From Akkermansiaceae bacterium (lineage in GTDB: Bacteria; Verrucomicrobiota; Verrucomicrobiia; Verrucomicrobiales; Akkermansiaceae): a stretch of DNA of 64,000 bases. Location: assembly GCA_030725745.1 (NCBI GenBank), contig JANRFH010000023.1, positions 1 through 64,000 on the forward strand. The letters are read 5' to 3'. Positions 8,297-17,787 of this stretch are shown here, one piece after another. The first letter of the stretch is position 1, and every line of letters begins with the position of its first letter. The notes under the pieces are model-generated. The model ran no database searches and was not told the origin of the DNA. It saw only the letters and a program-made list of their open reading frames with translations. A program made the position numbers and the translations under genes.

Positions 8297-11200
8297 ATGG
8301 CATCACCCGACTCGACATCAAAGGTTCAGAAAATTTCCGCATCCACTGTAAAGCGTGGATCATGGTTGTGCGCATGCTCACGATCGAGCTGCGCGAAGGC
8401 CTCCCTGTTTCTCTCTGCAACGCTGAATCTGTGGCCATTATTTCCGATTCACAGCGCCATGGCTGCTGGCGAAATGGTATGGGATCCATCGTTCATCGCC
8501 ACGGAAAATCTTTTCATATGGCCGCCTGCGCTCGAGAGGCCTCTCGTCTATCCCTTGCCAGGACGTCTCACAAACGCGGAATTTTTCCGGCAGATTAGGC
8601 TCGTCTCGCCAGCCACTGAGGAAAATGAGGAGATGCCATGGATTCCCACGGATCTCGGCCCCATAGCCCCGCCGGACGGTATTCCGCTTCTGGGTAGCCC
8701 TGCTGGTCTAGCTATGATGGAGCAAGCGGTAGGCACGGGCATCATCGTCGGCGAGGTCTCAGATGCCACCACGCTCGATCCTATCGTCGGTGCCATGGTG
8801 GAAATAGTCGGCACAGGCCGCATTTCCGAGACCGATGCACAAGGGCGCTTCCAGTTCCAGGATATGCCATCGGGAACTTTCGATATCGAAGCCACGCAGT
8901 TGGGCTATTTCACCGATAGGACGGTCATCACCGTCATCGAGGGCTCGCCCTCGGAAGTCCGCTTTGGACTGCGTGTGAAGCCCACGGATGGCAGTGTCAC
9001 TGAATTCACACTGGAGGAGGAGACGGTAGTCGGCGAATACAATGGTGATTCAGCTGGGGATTTGTTTTTGGATCTTCAGTTAACCTCGAGCATTGCATCA
9101 GGCATCAGCAAGGATGACTTTTCCCGATCTGGCATTGGAGATGCAGGAGACGCGGTTTCCAAAATTTCCGGGGCGAACATCGTTGGTGGAAAATACGCCG
9201 TCGTCAGGGGACTTGGTGATCGATACTCAAACACGCTGGTCAACGGGGCACTGATTTCATCAGCTGATCCCACCCGGAAAGCGGTGCAACTGGATCTTTT
9301 TCCGAGTGATCTCCTTGAGTCGATCTCCATCTACAAGACCTTTAATCCGGAGCTTCCTGCGGAGTTTGCGGGAGGGACTGTCTCGATCAAAACACTCCAG
9401 TTCCCTGAGGAACGTGTCCTTAAAGTCGAATACGGTCGGAAGTATAACACAAACCTAGACGGGGATTTCTACACCTCGGGTGATGATCTTGGGTATTTCG
9501 GACAAGTCGATACAGCGCTACCTGATACGGTTCCTCCGCTCGGGCAGTTCGAATCAGGCCCGACAAGGAGAGTGCCGAGTCCCACAGATCCTCAAGGTCA
9601 GGAAGCGATAGCCAATGCCACCGCCCTCCATTTGAGCTCCCTGCTCAGACCCACCCGTGGAAGCGAGAAGATTCCCGAATCCTTCGCAATCACCTTTGGT
9701 GACACGTTCAACCTCACTGAAGAACTTGAAATGGGTGTAGTGTTCGCAGGGACTTCATCCAACGGAAGTTCGGTAAAACGCGATGTAGTTGTCGGCAGAA
9801 GCCTAAATTCGGGGCCGGACAACGTATCGGGATCGAGCGACGATTTTCTGAACCGAACCCAAGTGGAAGACCGCTACACTTCCTCGGCTGGCTATGGGGT
9901 ACTCGGTTCACTCGGTTTCCGCATGGGTGACAGGCACAGCATCAGTTTTACCGGCTTCCAGAACTACTCGGCCGAGGATGAAGTGACACTTGCGAGAAGA
10001 ATCAATGACAACACCTCCGGAAGCGGTCAGTTCGCAGACTTCGCCGGCCCCGGAAGCCTGCCCAGTGGTGCCCTGCAATCCACTCCGTTTGGAGCGACTG
10101 CGGCCACTTTTCAGGCTTTGGACAATATCACTCCGCTGAGAAGAACGCTGACCCTGAAGCAAGCGGAAGGACATCACGAGTTTGGAGACGAGGACGCACC
10201 ATTTGAAATCGACTGGCTGTATTCCCTCAGCGATGCAGTGGAGGAAAGACCCGGAACCCGTACCACTTTCTTCTCCCAACTGGATTTCACCGATCCTCGC
10301 ATTCAGGATATCACGGGTGCGGTCTTCGATCCGTCCCTTGGGGAAATCCTGACTCTTTCCGATGTCTTCGGAATCAACCCCGCGCTGAACCAGACGTTCC
10401 GGGAAACCTTGAAAACCACCGAGTCATCCACAAACCGACGCCTTGACCTGACATTGCCGATTTTTTCCGATGATGATGAAAATTCTTTCAAAATCAAAAT
10501 CGGAGGAAATGACTTCGAGAAAAACCGCGAAGTGAGAGGTCGCTTCTTCACCTACAACATCGGGCAACCCTTGAACGACCGCCTCGCGACTGAAAATGGC
10601 GGGCAGTTCGGCATCGATTTCCTCGAAGGTCTCAATGGTCTTGTTGATCCGAACGGTGATCCGATTTTCAACGGGTTCGCGAACAATAACCGCTCCGACG
10701 GAATTTTCATCCAGGAGAACACCACTTCCGGAAACACGGTGCGGAACGTGGACGCATCTACGGAGCTTTCCGCACTATACATGCAGGGCAATATTGTTTT
10801 CGGACGCTGGGAAGTCATCGCAGGAGCGCGCTACGAATCGGAGGATAGAACCTTCGAGGTTCTGCAGGGACTGAACCCCGCTGGAACCGTTGTTCCGCGG
10901 ACGACCATTACCAATGATTATGTCCTCCCCGGCATTACCATCACCAGATCGTTCGGGGATGATGAGGAGTTCCTTCTGACCTCGGCGTGGTCGCGTACGG
11001 TCGCGCGACCCACATTCTTCGAGTTCGCTCCGATCCGGACGGTTGATCAGGCTTCCGGAGATGTCTTTCAGGGAAATCCAAATCTCGAAGACACGCTGAT
11101 CGACAATTTCGACGTGCGTTGGGAATGGAAGCCGGATGCGGAATCGCAGCTCGCAATCAGCGCATTCCACAAATCTCTCGACTCTCCGATTGCCCAGGCG

Positions 11201-11710
11201 TTTAACCTCGGCGACAAAACCTTCATTAACGGTGAGAAGGGATCTCTCCAGGGGATCGAACTGGAAGTCCAGAAACGTTTTCTGGAATATTGGACCGTCA
11301 CATCGAATTTCACTTTCATCGATTCCCAGCTCGAATTCCAACAGCCGCCGAGCGGACTGGTATCGACTACCTTTGACGGCCAGCCCAACTACATCTTCAA
11401 CTGTGCGCTCGGCTGGGCTGATGACGAATCGGGACTCTCCGCTACCCTAAACTACAATCTGACAGGTTCTTACCTGACCGCTGTTCCTCTGGGAGCCAAC
11501 GAGCCACCCGTGCGACGCGAAGCCTACAACCAGCTTGATCTGATTATCCAGAAGAAGATCGAATTCGATCATGGTGTCGGAATCGTCACTCTTAGTTTCG
11601 GGAACTTGCTCGATTCCACAGATACTGAAGTGTTCGACGGCACTGAACTGACCTTCCGCTCTTTCAAACCCGGAAGATCTTTCGGCCTCAAGTTCGACTA
11701 CGAATTCTAA
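8297..11710 (+). CDS. TonB-dependent outer-membrane receptor with carboxypeptidase-regulatory-like domain
   Basis: This outer-membrane gated barrel imports a bound substrate using TonB energy. I choose the ATG at 8297, giving 1137 residues and a long signal region ending near AMA-A at residue 56. After a proline-rich linker, a CarboxypepD_reg-like beta domain spans about 149-228, a TonB-box-like EETVV lies near 242-246, and the plug runs 245-368 with VRGLGDRYSNTLVNG and PELPAEFAGGTVSIKT. The barrel follows and ends in the aromatic FGLKFDYEF expected for an outer-membrane protein. The secreted beta-helix gene begins 44 bp downstream and a TonB energizer operon comes next. The substrate is not readable; phosphate or a phosphorylated compound is inferred from the porin in the cluster. 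Confidence 0.93.
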   Translation: MASPDSTSKVQKISASTVKRGSWLCACSRSSCAKASLFLSATLNLWPLFPIHSAMAAGEMVWDPSFIATENLFIWPPALERPLVYPLPGRLTNAEFFRQIRLVSPATEENEEMPWIPTDLGPIAPPDGIPLLGSPAGLAMMEQAVGTGIIVGEVSDATTLDPIVGAMVEIVGTGRISETDAQGRFQFQDMPSGTFDIEATQLGYFTDRTVITVIEGSPSEVRFGLRVKPTDGSVTEFTLEEETVVGEYNGDSAGDLFLDLQLTSSIASGISKDDFSRSGIGDAGDAVSKISGANIVGGKYAVVRGLGDRYSNTLVNGALISSADPTRKAVQLDLFPSDLLESISIYKTFNPELPAEFAGGTVSIKTLQFPEERVLKVEYGRKYNTNLDGDFYTSGDDLGYFGQVDTALPDTVPPLGQFESGPTRRVPSPTDPQGQEAIANATALHLSSLLRPTRGSEKIPESFAITFGDTFNLTEELEMGVVFAGTSSNGSSVKRDVVVGRSLNSGPDNVSGSSDDFLNRTQVEDRYTSSAGYGVLGSLGFRMGDRHSISFTGFQNYSAEDEVTLARRINDNTSGSGQFADFAGPGSLPSGALQSTPFGATAATFQALDNITPLRRTLTLKQAEGHHEFGDEDAPFEIDWLYSLSDAVEERPGTRTTFFSQLDFTDPRIQDITGAVFDPSLGEILTLSDVFGINPALNQTFRETLKTTESSTNRRLDLTLPIFSDDDENSFKIKIGGNDFEKNREVRGRFFTYNIGQPLNDRLATENGGQFGIDFLEGLNGLVDPNGDPIFNGFANNNRSDGIFIQENTTSGNTVRNVDASTELSALYMQGNIVFGRWEVIAGARYESEDRTFEVLQGLNPAGTVVPRTTITNDYVLPGITITRSFGDDEEFLLTSAWSRTVARPTFFEFAPIRTVDQASGDVFQGNPNLEDTLIDNFDVRWEWKPDAESQLAISAFHKSLDSPIAQAFNLGDKTFINGEKGSLQGIELEVQKRFLEYWTVTSNFTFIDSQLEFQQPPSGLVSTTFDGQPNYIFNCALGWADDESGLSATLNYNLTGSYLTAVPLGANEPPVRREAYNQLDLIIQKKIEFDHGVGIVTLSFGNLLDSTDTEVFDGTELTFRSFKPGRSFGLKFDYEF

Positions 11711-11754
11711 ATCCCAAACCAATAGGAAATCACTCCACAAAATACAAAAGCACT

Positions 11755-14700
11755 ATGAAATATAAAACGATATGCATCCTTGCCGGGCTGTCGATATCCC
11801 CGCTTTTCGCGGCGGACGTCACAGTTACGGGAGACATCACGTCCAACACCACGTGGACGGCCGACAATACCTACATTATTGAGAAGCCCATTTTCATCAC
11901 CGGCGGTTCCACGCTCACCATTGAGCCGGGCACTCTGATCCTCGGTGACGAGAACACTACGGAGGGAACCTTCGGATCGCTCATCGCGACTCGCGGCTCC
12001 CAGCTCATCGCCGACGGCACTGCCGACAAGCCTATCGTCTTTACCGCACGCGCCGAGCGCGACGGCATCGCTGGGGATCCTAGCGAGAAACCTGATCCTG
12101 CACTTGGAGACGCATCCTTCTGGGGTGGCGTGATCCTCCTCGGTAACGCCCAGGTCAACAAAATCACCGGTTCCACCAACGATGGTGAGGCTCGTATCGA
12201 AGGCTTCCCGGTTGAAGCGAATACCACCAATACCACCTACGGCGGTGGCGCGACTCCGAATAATGCCGACAGCAGCGGAATCCTCCGCTACGTCTCCATC
12301 CGTTTCGGTGGTTTCCAGTTTGCCGCGAACAACGAGATCAACGGCCTCACCCTCGGTGGTGTCGGCAGCGGCACGATCATCGAAAACGTCGAGGTTATTT
12401 CGAATTCCGATGACGGCGTCGAGTTCTTCGGCGGAACGGTAAACACCAAACGCATCGCGGTGGCCTTCTGCCAGGACGAGAGCTTCGATATCGACCAAGG
12501 TCATTCGGGCTTCCACCAGTTCTGGTTCTCCATCCAGAGCGACGACCCGGCTCTTGGTGACTTCGGCGGAGAGTGGGACGGCGGCAACGGCGATAATGTC
12601 AATCTCGCACCGTTCACGCTTACCAAAATCTATAACATGACCATGCTCGGAACGGGCTCGACCGCTTCCGGCAGCATAGACGACGGGATCAACCTCTCGG
12701 ACAACTTCGCGGGAACCCTCGCCAACTCGGTGATCCACGATTTCAACGGTGCCGCGCTCACCACGCAGAGCGACGGTGTCAACAGCCCGAAACCGAACTT
12801 CCTCAACAACACGTGGGGAGTCTTCGGCGGCGGCGCCGGAATCGTTCCAAACATCGGAGGAGCAGGTGCCACCGATCCAGCAGGATCCGACAACAGCGCC
12901 GTCGGAACCGATCCACTTCTTCGTGGAATAAGCCGCACGCCGAATGGTGGGCTTGATCCACGTCCTGCGAACAACAGCCCGCTTCTGGGTGCAACACTTG
13001 CCGATTTCCCATCGGATGCACCTCCGGGCTTCTTCGAAGCCGTCGATTACCGCGGAGCTTTTGAAACAGCGGAATCCTGCAACTGGCTCCGTGGCTGGAG
13101 TTACCTTTCACAGGCTGGTTACCTTGGCTCTGAAGATGTGAACGTCACTGCCGATATCACGTCCAACACCACTTGGACGGCCGACAAAACGTATATTATT
13201 GAGAAGCCTATTTTCATCACTGGCGGTGCTACGCTCACTATCGAGCCGGGCACTCTGATCCTCGGTGACGAGAACACTACGGAGGGAACCTTCGGATCGC
13301 TCATCGCGACTCGCGGCTCCCAGCTCATCGCCGACGGCACTGCCGACAAGCCTATCGTCTTTACCGCACGCGCCGAGCGCGACGGCATCGCTGGGGATCC
13401 TAGCGAGAAACCTGATCCTGCACTTGGAGACGCATCCTTCTGGGGTGGCGTGATCCTCCTCGGTAACGCCCAGGTCAACAAAATCACCGGTTCCACCAAC
13501 GATGGTGAGGCTCGTATCGAAGGCTTCCCGGTTGAAGCGAATACCACCAATACCACCTACGGCGGTGGCGCGACTCCGAATAATGCCGACAGCAGCGGAA
13601 TCCTCCGCTACGTCTCCATCCGTTTCGGTGGTTTCCAGTTTGCCGCGAACAACGAGATCAACGGCCTCACCCTCGGTGGTGTCGGCAGCGGCACGATCAT
13701 CGAAAACGTCGAGGTTATTTCGAATTCCGATGACGGCGTCGAGTTCTTCGGCGGAACGGTAAACACCAAACGCATCGCGGTGGCCTTCTGCCAGGACGAG
13801 AGCTTCGATATCGACCAAGGTCATTCGGGCTTCCACCAGTTCTGGTTCTCCATCCAGAGCGACGACCCGGCTCTTGGTGACTTCGGCGGAGAGTGGGACG
13901 GCGGCAACGGCGATAATGTCAATCTCGCACCGTTCACGCTTACCAAAATCTATAACATGACCATGCTCGGAACGGGCTCGACCGCTTCCGGCAGCATAGA
14001 CGACGGGATCAACCTCTCGGACAACTTCGCGGGAACCCTCGCCAACTCGGTGATCCACGATTTCAACGGTGCCGCGCTCACCACGCAGAGCGACGGTGTC
14101 AACAGCCCGAAACCGAACTTCCTCAACAACACGTGGGGAGTCTTCGGCGGCGGCGCCGGAATCGTTCCAAACATCGGAGGAGCAGGTGCCACCGATCCAG
14201 CAGGATTCGGTAACAGCTCCGTAGGAACCGATCCTATGCTTGTTGGCATTAGCCGCGTTCCAAACCGTAGTCTCGACCCGCGTCCTCAGCTCGGAAGCCC
14301 ACTTTACAGCTCCACGCTGTCCGGGTTCCCGACAGATGCTCCGGCAGGATTCTTCACTGAAGTGGAATATCGCGGTGCATTCGGTGGCAACAACTGGCTG
14401 AACGGCTGGTCTTACCTTTCGAAGGCTGGTTATCTTTCCGGTCTTCCAGATGCTGACGCTTCTGGGACCACCGGCGGCAATTCGGGTGGTGGTGACCTTA
14501 CCGACACAGATGGCGACGGCATCTCCGACGACCTCGAGAACACCGCAGCACTCATCGCCCTAGGCTTTAACGCTGCTGTGAACAACGTATCGCCAACGAA
14601 CCTGTTCTCGGACATCTACACCTCATCCTCCATCGTGGATCTGAGTGCAGACGACATCGTGGTTCAGAAGACTGGCAACACAGCTACCCTCAACATTCCT

Positions 14701-14820
14701 GTTGAGAGCTCAGTGAACCTCGTGCCTCCGTTTACTCCGGTGGGCAACGCGACAATCACGATCCCGAACGTTCCTGTTGACAAGGAGTTCTACCGGTTCC
14801 GCATCCCATCCGCGGACTAA
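11755..14820 (+). CDS. Secreted parallel beta-helix protein made of two near-identical halves
   Basis: This 1021-residue protein has a signal peptide of about 19 residues (PLFA-AD). It contains two copies, 440 residues apart, of a domain with repeats such as GATLTIEPGTLILGDEN, ISNSDDGVEFFGG and INGLTLGGVGSGT, typical of right-handed beta-helices. Each half ends with NWL-x-GWSYLS-x-AGYL. The C-terminus carries an EF-hand-like DTDGDGISDD (917-926) and a beta-sandwich-like tail. This family is often found beside TonB-dependent receptors in Bacteroidota and Proteobacteria; a role as surface partner or substrate-capture protein is inference. It is 44 bp after the receptor and ends at a strong terminator. 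Confidence 0.85.
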   Translation: MKYKTICILAGLSISPLFAADVTVTGDITSNTTWTADNTYIIEKPIFITGGSTLTIEPGTLILGDENTTEGTFGSLIATRGSQLIADGTADKPIVFTARAERDGIAGDPSEKPDPALGDASFWGGVILLGNAQVNKITGSTNDGEARIEGFPVEANTTNTTYGGGATPNNADSSGILRYVSIRFGGFQFAANNEINGLTLGGVGSGTIIENVEVISNSDDGVEFFGGTVNTKRIAVAFCQDESFDIDQGHSGFHQFWFSIQSDDPALGDFGGEWDGGNGDNVNLAPFTLTKIYNMTMLGTGSTASGSIDDGINLSDNFAGTLANSVIHDFNGAALTTQSDGVNSPKPNFLNNTWGVFGGGAGIVPNIGGAGATDPAGSDNSAVGTDPLLRGISRTPNGGLDPRPANNSPLLGATLADFPSDAPPGFFEAVDYRGAFETAESCNWLRGWSYLSQAGYLGSEDVNVTADITSNTTWTADKTYIIEKPIFITGGATLTIEPGTLILGDENTTEGTFGSLIATRGSQLIADGTADKPIVFTARAERDGIAGDPSEKPDPALGDASFWGGVILLGNAQVNKITGSTNDGEARIEGFPVEANTTNTTYGGGATPNNADSSGILRYVSIRFGGFQFAANNEINGLTLGGVGSGTIIENVEVISNSDDGVEFFGGTVNTKRIAVAFCQDESFDIDQGHSGFHQFWFSIQSDDPALGDFGGEWDGGNGDNVNLAPFTLTKIYNMTMLGTGSTASGSIDDGINLSDNFAGTLANSVIHDFNGAALTTQSDGVNSPKPNFLNNTWGVFGGGAGIVPNIGGAGATDPAGFGNSSVGTDPMLVGISRVPNRSLDPRPQLGSPLYSSTLSGFPTDAPAGFFTEVEYRGAFGGNNWLNGWSYLSKAGYLSGLPDADASGTTGGNSGGGDLTDTDGDGISDDLENTAALIALGFNAAVNNVSPTNLFSDIYTSSSIVDLSADDIVVQKTGNTATLNIPVESSVNLVPPFTPVGNATITIPNVPVDKEFYRFRIPSAD
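11923..12886 (+). repeat. Exact 964-bp direct repeat, copy 1
   Basis: This stretch inside the beta-helix gene matches 13243-14206 by line-by-line comparison, with no difference seen and a period of 1320 bp. On the left, differences begin at 11922 and accumulate; on the right, they begin at 12887. Flanking parts of the two 1320-bp units are similar but diverged. Confidence 0.9.
13243..14206 (+). repeat. Exact 964-bp direct repeat, copy 2
   Basis: This is the second copy of the 11923-12886 sequence, in the same orientation and reading frame. Identity at synonymous positions means recent duplication or ongoing gene conversion rather than protein-level selection alone. A misassembly or collapse at this site is also possible. 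Confidence 0.9.
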
Positions 14821-14832
14821 GAATCCTATCTG

Positions 14833-14845
14833 ACGAAAACGTCAC
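14833..14845. promoter_or_regulatory. Second copy of the ACGAAAAYGTCAC motif
   Basis: ACGAAAACGTCAC lies 13 bp after the beta-helix stop codon and differs by one base from 8201-8213 in the receptor leader. It also forms TGACG-AAAA-CGTCA. It sits just upstream of the terminator and about 60 bp before the DUF3450 gene. A common regulator for both transcription units is possible, but promoter placement here is awkward. Confidence 0.3.
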
Positions 14846-14848
14846 ACT

Positions 14849-14881
14849 GGGGCTGTCGGCAATCGCCGACAGCCCCTTTTT
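14849..14881 (+). terminator. Rho-independent terminator
   Basis: A perfect 12-bp stem GGGGCTGTCGGC with loop AATC is followed by TTTTT. It ends the receptor/beta-helix unit and separates it from the energizer operon. Confidence 0.93.
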
Positions 14882-14902
14882 ACTTCGCACGAATTCAACG
14901 CC

Positions 14903-15685
14903 ATGCGCCTTATTTTACCAACCATCCTGCTGGGATTTTCCCCGCTACTGCAAGCCCAGGAGCCTGCCATCACCCCCACGGAAGAGCTGAAGGTCACCAT
15001 CTCGCAATGGGTGGAAACGATGCGCCAGATCCAAGAGGAGGAAAACGAATGGACGCGCGATCAGGAGGTTCTCGTTAATTACCGCGAAGGCCTCGAGAAA
15101 GAGATTGAGAGCCTGAAGGTTAGCATCGCCGATGCGAAGACGAAGAAGGACGGTTCAGACGCGGATTCGCTCAAGCAAACGCAGGAGCGCGATCGTTATG
15201 TTGCGGCCAAGGACGAGCTATCCGCCATGGTGCGGAGCTTGGAGGAAAAGATGATCAAGAAGCTGCCTCTCATCCCTAATCCACTGCGTATGGAGCCAAA
15301 GGTTGCTCAGGCTATCGAGGATCTTGAACGCGATATCAAGCTGCCCGAAGACAAGCGTGATGAAGGCGTCTCCAAGCGCCTCCTGAACCTTCTGAACCTC
15401 GCCGCAGAGATCGAAAAATTTCAACAAACCGTCGTCCTCCGCCAGGAGCTCCGCAGCGATTCGGACGGCAGGGAATACAACATGAAGGTGGTCTATTTCG
15501 GCCTCGCCATCGCCTATGCGGTGAATGACGACGGCACCCTAGCGCTCATCGGCCAGCCCACCGAAAAGGATGGCTGGAAATTCGAAGAGCATTCCGATCT
15601 CGCCGATGAAATCACGGGTCTCATCAACTCGACGACGGGCGACGCTGACGCCGCTTTCGTAAAACTTCCATTTTCACAGCCATAA
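14903..15685 (+). CDS. DUF3450 periplasmic coiled-coil protein
   Basis: This 260-residue protein has a signal peptide of about 18 residues (LQA-Q) and a long heptad-rich coiled coil at about 30-120. The segment LPLIPNPLRMEPKV (126-139) and the C-terminal YFGLAIAYAVNDDGTLALIG match DUF3450. In Vibrio and Shewanella TonB2 loci a DUF3450 protein precedes the long MotA/TolQ/ExbB-like component, as here, with a 3-bp gap. Its exact role in energizing TonB is not settled. Confidence 0.85.
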   Translation: MRLILPTILLGFSPLLQAQEPAITPTEELKVTISQWVETMRQIQEEENEWTRDQEVLVNYREGLEKEIESLKVSIADAKTKKDGSDADSLKQTQERDRYVAAKDELSAMVRSLEEKMIKKLPLIPNPLRMEPKVAQAIEDLERDIKLPEDKRDEGVSKRLLNLLNLAAEIEKFQQTVVLRQELRSDSDGREYNMKVVYFGLAIAYAVNDDGTLALIGQPTEKDGWKFEEHSDLADEITGLINSTTGDADAAFVKLPFSQP

Positions 15686-15688
15686 TCC

Positions 15689-17140
15689 ATGAGTCGCATC
15701 ATCCGCAATACACTGTTCCTCGGCTTGCTTTCCTCGGTACTCTGCCACGCGCAGTCACCCATCGAAAGTGCCAAGGCCGACCTTGATCAAGCTGTCAAGG
15801 AACTCGGTGCCACCAAAGGGGAATACTCCGATCTGCGCCGTGCGCTTTACCGGGATATCAACCGCCTTGATGACGAGGCGCTGAAGCTCGGCAAGGAGCT
15901 CCGCGACCTCCAGCGCGAGGAGGAGCGCAGGCAGGCGACGAACAAGACGCTCGAACGCGAAGTTGAGGGAAGGAAAACGGATTTCAACTATTCCTCCGGC
16001 ATCCTCGCACAGTATTCGAAGGCTCTCGCATCCCGCCTCCATCCTGCGGAAAACCAGATCTATCTTGAAAAGCTCAACACGCTTGATCAGAAAGCCGCCT
16101 CTGCGGTGGATGATCCGAAGCTCGAACTCGCCGAGCGTATCAAGGCGCTTGATCTCGGCATCGACCGCATCGGTGAGGTCGCGGGCGGCCACCGTTTCGA
16201 TGGGAAGGCGCTGCGCAACGGCAGTGAATCCGTCGAGGGCAAGGTGCTTGTCGTGGGGCCGTCGGTGTTCTTCGCACAGAAAAACGGTGACTTTGAAGGT
16301 GTCGCCACCTATGCCGAGACCGGCACGATGATGCCCACCGTTGTGGCGATCAAGGGCTCGGACGACGAGATCTCCAAGGTGGTGATGGAAGGGAAGGGCG
16401 AGCTGCCTTTCGACGGCACCATGGGCAAAGCCATTGAGGTCGAGGCAGCGAAGGAAGGCCTTTGGGAAACGGCGGAAAAAGGCGGCTACGTGGGTCATGC
16501 AATCCTTGGCCTAGGACTCATTTCCTTCATCATTGCAGGCTTCAAGGTCTGGGAGGTCTCGAAATTCAAGGTGCCGTCCCGCCGTGAGCTCAACCAAATC
16601 CTCGACGACCTTCTCTCAGGAAACAAGGAGTCGGCGATGCGCAAGGCTGCTGCCATTCCCGGCGAGGCCGGTGAGATGGTTCAGATCGGCGTGAAGAATT
16701 TCCATGAGAAACGCCGTGTGCTTGAGGAGTCGCTCTTCGAGAAAATGGTCACCATCAAGCCACACCTTGAGCGCTTCCTCCCGTTCCTTGCCCTGACAGC
16801 AGCCGCAGGCCCGCTGATGGGTCTGCTCGGAACGGTTCTCGGCATCATCAAAACCTTCCAGGCCATGGCGCTCTATGGCTCCGGTAATACCAAGAATTTC
16901 ACCACGGGTATTTCCGAGGCACTCATCACCACGGCTGAAGGTCTCATCGTCGCCATTCCGGTGCTAGTCGTGCACGGCCTGCTCAAGAGCATGTGCAAGG
17001 CGAAATTCGGTGAGATCGAAGGCGCTGCGATCGCTTTGGTCAATGGCACGACGGAACGTGGGAAGGGCAAGCCGCAGCCGGAAGACGACGGCCCTGAAGA
17101 GCCGGATGACGACATCGACCTCGTCCCAACCTCCGCCTGA
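15689..17140 (+). CDS. TtpC-like long MotA/TolQ/ExbB proton-channel protein
   Basis: This 483-residue protein has a signal peptide (CHA-Q near 21), a periplasmic coiled coil at about 25-115 and a soluble beta-rich segment to about 260. The ExbB-like membrane part has helices near 267-289, 364-391 (TAAAGPLMGLLGTVLGIIKT) and 405-432 (TTGISEALITTAEGLIVAIP). The last two carry the MotA/TolQ/ExbB signature. The tail is Glu/Asp-rich. This architecture is that of TtpC, the extra component required by TonB2 systems. It starts 3 bp after the DUF3450 gene and precedes exbB, exbD and tonB. Confidence 0.9.
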   Translation: MSRIIRNTLFLGLLSSVLCHAQSPIESAKADLDQAVKELGATKGEYSDLRRALYRDINRLDDEALKLGKELRDLQREEERRQATNKTLEREVEGRKTDFNYSSGILAQYSKALASRLHPAENQIYLEKLNTLDQKAASAVDDPKLELAERIKALDLGIDRIGEVAGGHRFDGKALRNGSESVEGKVLVVGPSVFFAQKNGDFEGVATYAETGTMMPTVVAIKGSDDEISKVVMEGKGELPFDGTMGKAIEVEAAKEGLWETAEKGGYVGHAILGLGLISFIIAGFKVWEVSKFKVPSRRELNQILDDLLSGNKESAMRKAAAIPGEAGEMVQIGVKNFHEKRRVLEESLFEKMVTIKPHLERFLPFLALTAAAGPLMGLLGTVLGIIKTFQAMALYGSGNTKNFTTGISEALITTAEGLIVAIPVLVVHGLLKSMCKAKFGEIEGAAIALVNGTTERGKGKPQPEDDGPEEPDDDIDLVPTSA

Positions 17141-17157
17141 TTTTCAAGTCTCCACAC

Positions 17158-17766
17158 ATGATAGGCATTTTCAAAGACGGCATCGATCTCTTCCTTTCGG
17201 GAGGTTCGATCATGTACATGCTCGGTGGTGTGGCCTGCATCCTCTATGCATACTGCTTTGCCGCTCTTGCCTATGTGAACAAGGGAAATCTTAACGACAA
17301 GGATTCCGATAAGTGGGAGAACTGGATCGAGAATCCTGATGCTGCGAAAGGCAGGCTCGGCGAAGCGATCACCTATGTGCTCCACGGCCCCACACTTACG
17401 GCAAAGACCGTAGGTCGACGCTTCGATGAGATCCGACTCAGCATCGTTTCCAACATCGACCGCCGCCTTCTAGTGATCAATACCCTCGTCGCCGCAGCAC
17501 CGCTTGCCGGCCTGCTGGGGACGGTGGTGGGGATGCTCGCCATGTTTACCGGCCTCGCACAAGGCACTGGGCCATCAGGTATGGAGAAAGTCGCCGACGG
17601 CATGCAGCAGGCGCTCATCACTACACAGACGGGGCTCACCATCGCCCTGCCCGGCCTCTTCCTCGGCCTCATCGTCAAGTCCAAGCGCGACCGCATCGCT
17701 GCGACTCTCGTGAGGCTGGAGTCCATGATTCTCAGCGCGCGATTCCGGCGCGATTCGCAACTCTGA
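17158..17766 (+). CDS. exbB: ExbB proton-channel subunit
   Basis: This 202-residue inner-membrane protein has three membrane segments, near 17-40, 108-132 and 145-172. The family core APLAGLLGTVVGMLAMF and the following GMQQALITTQTGLTIALPG are present. With ExbD it forms the channel that couples proton flow to TonB. It stands between the long TtpC-like gene and exbD with gaps of 17 and 21 bp, and is much shorter than that relative, as in other TonB2 loci. Confidence 0.93.
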   Translation: MIGIFKDGIDLFLSGGSIMYMLGGVACILYAYCFAALAYVNKGNLNDKDSDKWENWIENPDAAKGRLGEAITYVLHGPTLTAKTVGRRFDEIRLSIVSNIDRRLLVINTLVAAAPLAGLLGTVVGMLAMFTGLAQGTGPSGMEKVADGMQQALITTQTGLTIALPGLFLGLIVKSKRDRIAATLVRLESMILSARFRRDSQL

Positions 17767-17787
17767 TCTTTTCCTACAACCATCCCT

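Noticed and set aside
11707-14058. Long antisense frames of 343 and 316 residues opposite the beta-helix gene
   Set aside because: They mirror the duplicated coding strand, are nearly identical to each other for that reason, and show no family motif; the plus-strand gene has a signal peptide and recognisable repeats.
11755-14820. Tandem repeat as a CRISPR or mobile element
   Set aside because: The repeats are in-frame coding domains of one protein with no spacers, terminal repeats or transposase.
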